Origin: Sophora flavescens | Lineage: Eukaryota; Streptophyta; Magnoliopsida; Fabales; Fabaceae | NCBI GenBank assembly: GCA_030762895.1 | Contig: CM061069.1 | Span: 107,265,669-107,329,668 of the forward strand | Reading direction: 5' to 3' | DNA: 64,000 bases | Made by a program: the position numbers and the translations under genes | In this document: piece after piece, positions 33,031 through 43,804 of the stretch | How the letters are laid out: each line of letters begins with the position of its first letter | How positions within the stretch are numbered: the first letter of the stretch is position 1 | The notes under the pieces: model-generated | Seen by the model: the letters and a program-made list of their open reading frames with translations, nothing else | Databases searched by the model: none | What the model was told of the DNA's origin: nothing

Positions 33031-33741
33031 AGGCTCTGTTTGGTAAAAACTAGCGGATAGCGAATAAGCTAGCGTATAGCGGATAAACTAGCGGATAGCG
33101 GATATCGGATAAACTAGTGGATTGGAGTTAAAGTGTTTGGTAAAACTAGCAGTTTGGACTAGTTGATTAATTAAAATTATATAAAAGGACATGTTTGCAT
33201 ATTTTTTTTATATAAGTTATATATATGTATTTATATATATTATTTATGTTAAAATAATTATCAATTTAACACTTTAATTTATTTTAAATTATTTGTCATT
33301 TCATAGATTAAAATATTAATTTCTAATTTTAATATTTATTTAGTTTTAGTTATTTTTTATAAATAATATAGAATGATAAAAATAATATTGATATGATTTT
33401 TATACGATTCTTTTTATAAATAAAAATATAATTTCGATTTTTTATCTTAAATAGTGATATTAATTCTAAAAAATCAATTTTAAAGATTTCTACTAATATT
33501 TTATTTTGTTAGTGAAGGAAAAGTAAGGAATTTAATTAAGATAGTAAGGATAAAAATGGAAGAAAAAGTGATACGTTATACGCTATAAGCTCAAAAGCTA
33601 CTTCAAGTAGTGTCTAGAAAAAATGCTATATGCTGGTGAAAAAATTTCATACGCTAATTTTAAAAACGGTTGCCAAACAGGACTAATTTTCCATCCCCTA
33701 AACGCCAAACGCTAGCGTTTTTGGCAAACCAAATAGTGCCT
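33031..33741. mobile_element. MITE-like element (AGCGGATA family), uninterrupted
   Basis: It is 711 bp. Ends: AGGCTCTGTTTGGT and, reversed, AGGCACTATTTGGT, 14-bp inverted repeats with two mismatches. Inside the left end are several AGCGGATA units. It matches both flanks of the copia-split copy (20036-25675), including GAATTTAATTAAGAT and the join at TGAAAAAA. It is non-coding. The ends resemble PIF/Harbinger or hAT types, but the target-site duplication is unclear. Confidence 0.7.
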
Positions 33742-35081
33742 AGATAACAATTTCGATTACCTGGATGGATTGTGAAATTAATATTCTTACTTCTATGTAA
33801 TATATCCCCATAATTCACTTGGGTTGGTAGGCCATGTTGTTTGGATTCCACTCGACTTACAAAACCTAAATCAATTTTTAAAAAATAAAAAATATAGCAG
33901 AAAAAATTATATATAAACAAAGTATTTGAAGACAAAGTTAGCACATTCACATTACCCTTTCAAAAACATAATTAAATATTGAAGTAGAAAAATAAATAAT
34001 CAAACTTAAATAAATTATCCCTAAAAATCAAGACCGATAATTTATAGAACTACAAAATTAATAAAGATTGTAAAAAATATTTAATAAATATTTTACATAT
34101 TAAAAATTAAACACTGTAAACAATATATATATATATATCAAATCATTACACATAAAAAAGAAAGAACTATATAAATTAAATTTGGTAAAATATAAAGAAG
34201 AATAAGACATATAGAATGTATAGAGCAAGCATAATAAGAGTAACATTAAATATCATAAACATTAGTCAACTGTTATTACGATCACTAAATAGGATTTAAA
34301 CTTTTTTTGGTAAGTAAACGTCATTTAAATTTTAAATGGCCAATATATTCCTTTTTATTATTTTTAAAATATTTTTAGGGTTTGTAATTATTAGATGTTA
34401 GGTTTGGGTCTTTGGGGTGGGGGTAGGAGGGCTGACGGCTAGATGAAGTTGGAAGGAACCCGTGTGACTTTAAAACCCTAGTGACCCTTTTGTTCAGAAA
34501 TCATATTCCAGAACCTTGCTCCTTCCCTCCCCAACTCCCCTGCTGCCTTTGTCTTCTTCCTTCCAACTGCATCGTCAATGCAAGAACCATGTTTTGGTAC
34601 TTAACTCCTTCTAAGTGAGCCCAAAGATGACACATAGGATTTAAAGAACATTTACCATTTTTAGCTCCAAAGCAAGAACTATCTTTAAGTTCATAACATA
34701 CTTTTAATGGGTCCCACAATAGACCCCACATCTTTATATTTTTATTTAAAATTATTGTCATTTCAAATTAAAATATAAATACATATATAATTAAACCCAT
34801 CTCTTTTTGGGTCTAGAAGCTTCCCTATTCACTATTCTTTCTCTCATTCATATATCTCTTTTTCCCCCTCAAACGGTAAGTGCATCTCCAATGCTAGATG
34901 TTTAAGCAACCCACTTTAGTTTCTTAAATGGACCCAACTGTGTCACATCATATTTAAGCAACCTATCCATTTTTTACTCCAATGGTACATACAATAAGCA
35001 ACCCATTTTTTTTATTCTTTTTGATTTACACTTGTTTTTATTTTTCGTTAAAATATTAACTTATTTATTTTATCAAGAGTA
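33742..35081. other. AT-rich spacer with possible old repeats
   Basis: I can support no gene. Short stretches such as TGCATCTCCAATGCTAG (34882) look like worn MITE ends, but I found no pair. Confidence 0.4.
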
Positions 35082-35357
35082 AAGACTCCAATTGGTTCCT
35101 CAAAAACAGCACGAAGACATATTTGGTCTCTGAGAAATAGAAAATATCGATTAGGGACATTTTAGTCCCCAAGAGTTTCGGATGACGTTAAAAATAGTCT
35201 TTGATGGGGACTAAAATGTCCCTGAAATTTACCCTAAAAATGACTATTTTGAACATCCTTTTTTTTATTGCGGACTAAGATGTCCCTAATTGATATTTTC
35301 AATTTTCATGGACCAAACATGTCTTTGTGTGTTTTGTCAGGTGCCAGTTTGGGTCTT
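35082..35357. mobile_element. Foldback MITE, 276 bp
   Basis: The outer arms pair over about 75 bp: left AAGACTCCAATTGGTTCCTC and right, reversed, AAGACCCAAACTGGCACCTG. Both arms reach GAAAATAT and ATTAGGGACA. The centre repeats GGGACTAAAATGTCCCT. No target-site duplication is visible. Confidence 0.75.
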
Positions 35358-35954
35358 CATTCTTTAATCAATACATAAAAATATAAGGAAAATTCATATT
35401 CATTATTATAAAAACCTAAGCGATCATCGACTCGGTTAGGACACTGGAACAGTGGGTCACTAGTCGAGTATGCGATCCACTGGTTGAACTGGTTGACTCG
35501 ATATATATTAAAAAAATTCAATAAATTCATTAGATAAGCTAATGCGACACCCCTTCTTGGGTCATCACATAGTAACACATTGCGGAAAATACACTTTAAT
35601 TATGCTGGTTACTTTCGGAAAATAATAATTTGTAACACTCTTCTTAATACCAAAAATGGTGGTAAATTTTTTTTCTTTTTAGCTTGACAGTCAACATCAT
35701 ACAACAACATAAACAACACACCATATATGTATATATAAAAAACATATGCATCAGCAGTTTTGTACAAGCTATACAACTATACAGGGCCTTTATCAGAACA
35801 GGCCATTTCTAAAATAACTAAGTATGGGAATAAAAACATAAAAGATACGTAGTGAAACGTCTATGGCCATATAACAAAAACATGGCTCCCAGTAGCCAGA
35901 AAGACTGACGGAACACTACCCAAAAAATGAAAACTACCTGTAGCTGGTCAAGGA
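35358..35954. other. 3' part of an unclassified minus-strand repeat
   Basis: It lies directly downstream (minus strand) of the acidic coding remnant at 35955. The low-complexity untranslated-type DNA and the boundary-like GTAACACTCTTCTTAATACC (35632) fit the 3' part of an LTR element, but I could not find a matching LTR inside the window. Confidence 0.35.
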
Positions 35955-36522
35955 CTAGTGATACCCATTGGGAAGACCAGGGACAATCCCACTACCCGGG
36001 GATGAATCGGAAGAAGACACATTTGCACCCTCATCGGGTGAATCGTTGTCATCATCCAGAGGAATGTACTCAGGCAAATCCTCCACAAACTCCTTCGGGT
36101 CCTCTTCCGGATCAATGACCATCTCCTCCGGGTCTTTATGAGTGTGATTACACCTCATATTTGCTTATCATTTTGCATGCATTTTCATATAGTTTAGGCA
36201 GATTTAATTTGATTTTTGGTTAATTTTACCTTGGAACGGGTAAGGCGGTTCTGTGGTGTTGTTTTGCAGAAATTAAGGATTAAATGCTCAGGATTAGCCA
36301 TGATGGAGCTTGCATGAAGATGGGGCTTGAAAAGTAAATAAAATGAGAAAAACAGAGCCCATCACGGCCTGACCGTGGTGACCATCACGGCCATGATCAA
36401 GCAAACCTGAAAAAGAAAGAAGGCAAAAGTCAGAACTGGTCACAACCGTGACATGTCAGCTGAACCAGACCCTCAACAGGCAGAACTGATCACGGCCTAG
36501 CCGTGATGAGCATCACGACCGT

Positions 36523-37584
36523 TGTAACGCCGTTCGTTACATTAGTAACCCAAAACAAATTGTATAAAAATACTTTAATACATTTAATTAAAATGTGTTA
36601 ATCATAAATTTTTTTTATCAATTATATAAGTCTGGAAAATGTCTCATATTAAATAAAATAGTAATAATGTATCAAAGTAATAAATAATAAATCTATAAGT
36701 CCAAATAAAAACCCCAAGCCTCAAAACCAGGCGTCTACTAATAAACCCAACGATAAATAAATAAAAACGTCTAGCCACATACAGCTCCTTATTTAAGAAA
36801 ACACTAACCAAGCTAGGAATAATAACTAAGAAAATTCACTAGGTCTTCAATCCTCTCCAGTCCCAGTGATGTCGTCCTCGTGCTCTGAAAACAACACTTC
36901 TAATGAGATATAATCCCAGTGAATAAAAATAATCGTTTGATAAAAAGGTTCGCAAATAGTGTCGTTTTCAGCCGGCGCGGTAACCGGACAAACATTCATG
37001 ATACCCGCTAATTTTTAAAATATCGAATATAATAAACCTCCAAAATAATAAATATACATAAATAAAATTAATGTCAAGCATTTAGAGTACGACTCATAGG
37101 CTCAGCAACGGTCACATCTCATTGCATTTAATCACATTCACCATGCAAACTCTACACAATGCAACTCCATGAACATGACTCGGTGATTCCCAGAATCACT
37201 TAACTTGACTCTTTGGTTCCCAGAACCGGTGTGAATCCCAGATCCACTAAGGTCTATGAGCTCATATCCATGCAATGGCGTCCCACTGCCTTCCCCATCC
37301 CAGATGGAGGTATCTAATAATATTCCATCCCAGATGTGAATATCTTAATCATCTGATATCCCATCCCAGATGGTGATATCTCCATCCTATTCCCGGAATA
37401 GAATGTAGAACCGTCATCCCTTCCCGGAAGGTGATAACCAACTCATATACACTATGCAATATGTCATCCCAGATGACTACCAAAATTTTATCAAACTCCA
37501 TGGCATCAATAATAATAGTATTATATCATGCCAACAAACACTACGACATCACGTAATTAAATTCTGGATTGAACTATAATATGA

Positions 37585-37644
<60 letters not shown>

Positions 37645-38257
37645 CATTCAAATTAGAGGAAAGTAGAGCTTTTGCCATGTTGAATTCACGCGTCAGCTTA
37701 ATTTCCAATTTTTTTTTGTCACGCCACTGGACATAACGAGACATAGACAAGGACTTTTCAATTTTATTTGGAATTGGTTCTGACACTTTTGGCACAAAGT
37801 TTAGTTTATCAGCCTTCATCCAATAATAAAAAGGAGTTATCTTCCAGCGTAATACATAACAGATACAAAATCACCATTGATAATAATTCTTTACACATTC
37901 AAGGAAAATATGTTTATTATAATCAATTCATCAACAACATTAGAAAAATATCATATCAAGAATCAATAATTCTAAATTGTATTTTTGTAAATGATAGACT
38001 GAACTGCATATAAAACTCTAAAATCAATTGTACCATGAAAGGGTAAGTAAAAAGTTATTTTTACTCACCTCTCGAAGGCCTCCAATGTGCTCTAAGAATC
38101 ACCTATGATAGGGATTTGTGCTTCCCTAAAAATTCCCCTCCCGTTTGGTGGCGTTCTTGGATCTATGTTATTACGACTATACTGGCAAGAAAAGATGGAT
38201 CCGGTGAAAACCTGTGCGGCGCTCCACGTCCCTCTTCTTTTGCTATTGTTCCACTAT

Positions 38258-38313
<56 letters not shown>

Positions 38314-38451
38314 ATATATATATATAAACACACACACATAGTGTCGGCGGCGCAGGGTTTTGTTTATTTATTTATTTTTTATTGTTTTTATTTTTTTTAT
38401 TTTTTCCTGCTTGGGCTTAACGCCCAAGTCTCTCCCCTTTTTTTTTCTTTC

Positions 38452-38482
<31 letters not shown>

Positions 38483-38745
38483 AATATATATATATAATTA
38501 AAAATTCTTTATACTTGTTAATAAATTTCAATAAATTCTTATACTATCACTTCTTCACACTAAATCTCTTATTTATTTATTTATTTACTTATTTTAATTT
38601 TATTTCCCAATTTTACACTCTTTTGGTTTGTAATTATTAAAGAAAATTCTGATACATTCTCATACTACCAATTTCTACACTAAACCTCATAATAGCTTAA
38701 TGTTTCTATTTTTTAAAAATTATATTTAAAATTTAGGATGTTACA
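36523..38745 (-). repeat. Tekay LTR 1 (3' LTR of unit A)
   Basis: On the minus strand it starts TGTAACATCCTAAATT and ends GGCGTTACA. The polypurine tract AAGGAGGGGAGAAAA (38746-38760 reversed) lies just before it. It contains subrepeats of CATCCCAGATG (37298-37475) and two TA microsatellites (37590-37641 and 38266-38328). Confidence 0.88.
37590..37641. repeat. (TA)n microsatellite in Tekay LTR 1
   Basis: This is a pure TA run. The same position in LTR 2 (49368-49480) is a longer mix of TA, GTAT and CTAT units, and in LTR 3 (59662-59708) a shorter TA run with TGTATGTA. Confidence 0.9.
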
Positions 38746-38833
38746 TTTTCTCCCCTCCTTAATGAATTTCGTCCCCGAAATTCTCACGTCTCACCCAAAC
38801 TACACAACATTAAAGGTAATGCAATACTAAGTT

Positions 38834-41800
38834 ATGTACCTGTGCCGAAAAGATCTGGATGATGTTGTCTAACATCTTCCTCAAGTTCCCAGGTAGCTTC
38901 CTCTGGAGTCAATCCTTCCCAAATCACTTTCACCAATGGGATCATCTTGTTCCTCAGAGTTTTTGTGCTCTTGTCAATGATCTGAATAGGTCTGGGCTTA
39001 AAGATTAAATTATCCTTCAGTTGTATTGACTCAGGAGCTATCACGTGTGAAATATTTGGTACGTACTTCCGGAGTTGAGCCACATGGAAGACGTCATGGA
39101 GGTTCGACAACTGTGGTGGAAGGACCAATTGGTAAGCAACAGGCCCGACTCTTTTTAGGATTTAAAACAGACCCATGAAATGAGGGTTGAGCATTTTGAC
39201 TTTCATTGACCTCCCCACCCCAGTCTTAGGAGTGACTCTCAAGAATACATGTTCCTCTTCCTGAAATTCTAAAGGCTTCCTTCTCTTGTCGGCATAACTC
39301 TTTTGCCTACTCCGTGCAGTGCACATCCTTTCCCTAATGACTTTAATCCTCTCAGTGGTCTCCTGGACTAATTCTGGTCCTAGCAGGGTCTTCTCACCCA
39401 CCTCACACCAACATAAAGGGGACCTACACTTCCTCCCATAAAGAGCTTCGTAGGGTGCCATGCCGATGCTAGCTTGATAACTCTTGTTATAAGCAAACTC
39501 TATAAGAGGTAGAAATTTATCCCAACCCTCACCTTCATCTAAAATGCATGCTCTAAGCATGTCCTCAAGGGTCTGAATGGTCCTCTCCGTCTGACCATCC
39601 GTTTGGGGATGATAGGCTGTGCTAAAACTCAAATTAGAACCAAAAGCCTGTTGGAAAGCCCTCCAGAATCTAGAGGTAAACCGTGGGTCCCTATCTGACA
39701 CTATAGAGGTAGGTATGTCATGAAGCCTTACTATCTCCTTAATGTATAAGTCTGCTAACTTACTCAAACTATAGGTTGCCTTAATTGGCAAGAAGTGAGC
39801 AGACTTGGTCAACCAATCCACAATTACCCATATGGCATCTAATCCCAAACGAGTCCTAGGTAACCCCATCACAAAATCCATAGAAATCCTCTCCCATTTC
39901 CATTGAGGAATTTCTAAAGGCTGCAACAAACCCGAAGGCCCCTGATGTTCTATCTTAACCTTTTGACACACTAGACACTTGGCTACAAAGCTAGCCACAT
40001 CCCGTTTCATTCCTGGCCACCAATACATCTTCTTTAGATCTTGGTACATCTTGGTTATCCCTGGATGTATGGTGAACTTCCCCTTATGCGCTTCCTCTAA
40101 AACCTTCTCTCTAAGGTTCCCCTCCTTAGGAAAAACGATTTTATTCTTAAACTTCACTAGCCCATCAACAGACAACTCATAACCCTCTTGTCCCAACCGA
40201 GACTGCAATTCCTGACCTAAAAGTTGTTCCCGCCTAACCTCATCTCTAAAGTCACTATTAATTTCCAACCTATTCAACTTCAAGCTTAAGACACTTAACG
40301 ACACATCTAACACCTCCAGATTCATGTCCCTAAACTCTTCCATGAGATTCAGCTCTTGCACCATCAAGCTCAACACGTGTAGGGACTTCCTACTCAAAGC
40401 ATCTGCCACCATATTGGCTTTTCCCGGATGGTACTTCAACTCGAAGTCATAGTCCTTAAGGAACTCCATCCACCTTCGTTGTCTCATGTTCAACTCCTTC
40501 TGGTCGAACAAATATTTAAGGCTTTTATGGTCACTAAACTTCAAACTTTGCCCCGTAAAGGTAATGCCTCCAAATCCTAAGGGCAAAAACCACGGTTGCT
40601 AGCTCTAAGTCATGGGTAGGGTAGTCCCCTTCATTTGGCCTAAGCTGCCTAGAGGCATATGCTACTACCTTGCCCTCCTGCCTTAAGACACATCCCAAGT
40701 CATTCTTAGATGCGTCGCAGTATACCACAGAACTCACTAAGGGATCCGGTATAGTTAAGACTAGTGATGACACCAATCTTCCCTTAAGCTCTTGGAACCC
40801 GTCCTCACACTCCAGGTCCCACACAAAAGGTTTCCCTTTCCTAGTCAATTGGGTCAAAGGTAAGGCTAGTCTAGAGAGTCTCTCTATGAACTTCCTATAG
40901 TAACCAGCTAAGCCTAAGAAACTTCTTACTTCGGTTATCGTCTTAGGTTGTTCCCATCCCAACACCACATCAACTTTAGAGGAATCAACCACTACACCAT
41001 CCCTTGAGATTGTGTGTCCTAAAAACTTTACCTCTTCTAGCCAAAATCATACTTCTCCGGTTTGGCATAAAGACGCTCGTCCCTCAAGATCTGCAACACC
41101 AACCTTAAGTGTTCTCCATGTTCTTCTGGCGTCCTAGAGTATATTAAAATATCATCTATGAACACCACCACAACCTGTTCAAAAAGGTCCTAAAGATCCG
41201 ATTCATGTAGTCCATGAAAACGGCTGGGGCGTTGGTCACACCAAAGGGCATCACTACATACTCATAGTGCCCTTACCTTGTCCTGAAGGCTGTCTTAGGG
41301 ATGTCCTCGCTTCTAACTCTAATTTGATGGTGTCCCGATCTTAGACCTATTTTGGAAAACACTGACGCTCCCTTTAACTGATCTAAGAGATCATCTATCC
41401 TAGGCAAGGGATATTTGTTCTTGATGGTTACCTTATTCAGTTGCCTATAATCAACACACAACCTCATACTCCCATATTTTTTTCTCCACTAAAAGCACTG
41501 GTGCTCCCCAAGGTGACACACTAGGCCTGATGAACCCCTTTTGTAACATATCCTCTATCTGTTTCTTGAGCTCGCTCAACTCTAGAGGTGTCATCTTGTA
41601 AGGCGCTACAGATATTAGTCTACTCTTTGACACTAGATCTATGCTAAACTCAACCCCCTATTGAAACTTGCGCATCATAGAGATAGTCGCTACATCATTG
41701 TCTACCCCTATAGTAGCAGTAAATGAGAGTACGTATCCTTGAGCTCTCTAAACCAAACACTTATCACAAGAAACGACGAATAAAATACGGGTTGACACCG

Positions 41801-41960
41801 AAAATTAAAAGACATTGGGTGTAAAGAGATAAGGATATTTTTGTCAGAATACTTATGGCAATGAGTCTAGATGCCAATAGGTCAATACCAAGGATAACAT
41901 ACAATACATAGATAACAATAAGTTTGATGTCATAAGGAGTGTCTTGATGCACAAGGAAAC
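38834..41960 (-). pseudogene. Tekay pol remnant, unit A
   Basis: Minus-strand order: protease end (VILGIDLLASR near 41890), RT, RNase H, integrase and chromodomain ([14 protein letters not shown]). Lesions: frameshift in the T run near 41475 ([12 protein letters not shown], stop); RT motif [12 protein letters not shown] with Gly for the catalytic Asp (41345-41347); one base missing near 41183; frameshift near 40535 (YLYGAKFEV, stop); and TAA at 39162-39164 (from CAA) before the chromodomain. The integrase triad is readable (SMDFVMG, SDRDPRF, QTERTIQ). Confidence 0.88.
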
Positions 41961-43804
41961 AATTTAAACAACCAATGGAAGAACAAGAATATCCCTATAG
42001 GAGTAGAAATCACCCCAAGCTTATTCAATTGCTTGTCCTCAAGCAATCACTAAGGCCAGTATAATAAACAGAACATGGATAGTGAATTAAGAACCCGAGT
42101 AAATAATCCAAGTAATAGGCACTTCAAACAATTCAACAAGAGACAATCAATTCAAGTCCAATTAGAGGCTTAGGTTCCTTAGACTCATGTTCTCACTGAT
42201 TTGGGCACTCTTTCTCACCTAAAGCTCACCCCAAGCTTGTTCATTTGCTTGGCTCTCTTCCTCACCACTCAAGTGTTTAGGGGATAAGACATTTCACTCA
42301 ATTTTCCTCAAGGAATGAATCCTACCATAGGCTTGACTATCAACCAAATCTCTACTTTATTAATGAAAACAAATTAGAATCAAGAGGTCTTTTCTTTGGT
42401 TGTAACATGGTCATGGGATTTAATCGTTAGGTGGGGATAACAAGAAAAGGACATTTCAAAAGGCTACATAAACATCAAGCATTGCAAACATGACCTTTTA
42501 AAATAACTTCTTGGGTTTTCAATTTATTTTTTCCACCTTTCTTTTCTCTTTTTTTTTTCTTTTTATTTTTCACTTTTCTTTTTGTCATCCCCTTTTCTAT
42601 TTATTTTCCTTTTTTTTTATTTGGAGAAGGGAAGAATTTTCAAATCAAGAGAATTATTTTTTCTGATTCTTTTCCCAAACTTCCAACTACCTTTTTCACC
42701 CTTTTGTTATACTTTAGAAGGTCCCTTAACAAGCATATTTATCAAAACATTTCAGGGTACCAAGAAAAGCATTTTATTCTTTTGTAGGCTCAAAATTGGG
42801 CAACTAAGGGGTAGCATTTCATCATTCAAAGCTCAGAAGGCCAGAAAAATACCTATTGCCTCAATCATTTTCAAAAATGTTTCCAAAAATTTTTAAGCTT
42901 CAAAATGGTTGTAAGTCAAGTTCTAGAGAAAGCAAACCAAGAGGAATAACCACTCTAACACAAAGAATGGGGTATATTTAGTGAGTACCCCTTTGGCTCA
43001 AAATCTCACATTTTAGTTCAGAATCAATGAAAAACACAAATCCTCAGAACCATATGCTAATTATCAACTATCCAAGATTATCTCAAACATTTTCATTTGC
43101 AGCCATATCACAAGAATAACAAATTGGGTTCAACAATTCACTATCACAAGTTATTGGGCACTTAGTTCTCACAATTGGATGCAAAATTCAGGCAAGGGGC
43201 AATCTAATCATGTGATCATGCAAAACTATCATGCAAAACTATATGGATGCAATATGCAAAATACCCCTACCCCAAGCTTAAAAATTTACATTGTCCCCAA
43301 TGTAAACAATCAAGATGGAAAGAGGAGAAGAAAAATAAAATAAAACAAAAAACTGGAACGGCTTACCGAGGCGGTAGCGGGTGCTGACTTTGCTTCCTCT
43401 CTGCCCCTTTTTCTCTTCTCCTTGTCTTCTTGCTCTCCCTTCCTTCCTTCCTACCCTGCAAACACTTGGCAATTGACAATTTATTATTTTCCTCTTGAGC
43501 TTCTCAAATTATTCAAGAGGTTAAAGCAAAAACAAAACTATTAAGAAAATGAAACAACTAAAGAGAAGAGTTAAGAAACTTGGGTTGCCTCCCAAGAAGC
43601 GCTTCTTTAACGTCACTAGCTTGACGTGTAGACAACTTCTTTCAATTAACCGGGGTCTGCTGGACATAGAATTGCAAGAGCACTTTTCTTCCATGAAACT
43701 CCTGTAAAGAGCTGATTTTGCTTTGAAGGCCAACAATTGTGCTTCTGCTTTGCCTTTTTCACTCTGGACCTCTTGCCTTTTTTCTTACTCCTTCCCGGTG
43801 GAGA

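Noticed and set aside
35403..35578. tRNA-like or coding signal in the GACTCGGTTAGG / AACTGGTTGACTCG region
   Set aside because: No cloverleaf could be drawn and the ORF has no family; it looks like repeat DNA.
37290..37480. CRISPR-like spaced repeats (CATCCCAGATG units)
   Set aside because: Short irregular subrepeats inside a plant LTR; spacing and context do not fit CRISPR.
37768..38013. 81-codon plus-strand frame repeated at 59837-60082
   Set aside because: It recurs only because it lies in the LTR; the equivalent in LTR 2 is broken, so it is not a conserved gene.
38105..38640. Plus-strand ORFs with YIYIYI runs in the Tekay LTRs
   Set aside because: Translated TA microsatellites in LTR DNA; they vary between the three LTR copies.
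36523..38745. Interpretation of LTR 1 as an independent solo LTR
   Set aside because: The polypurine tract and unit A internal region follow it directly, so it is the 3' LTR of unit A.
39979..40182. Plus-strand frame in Tekay unit A, repeated at 56046
   Set aside because: Antisense shadow of the integrase region, conserved because the two units are duplicates.
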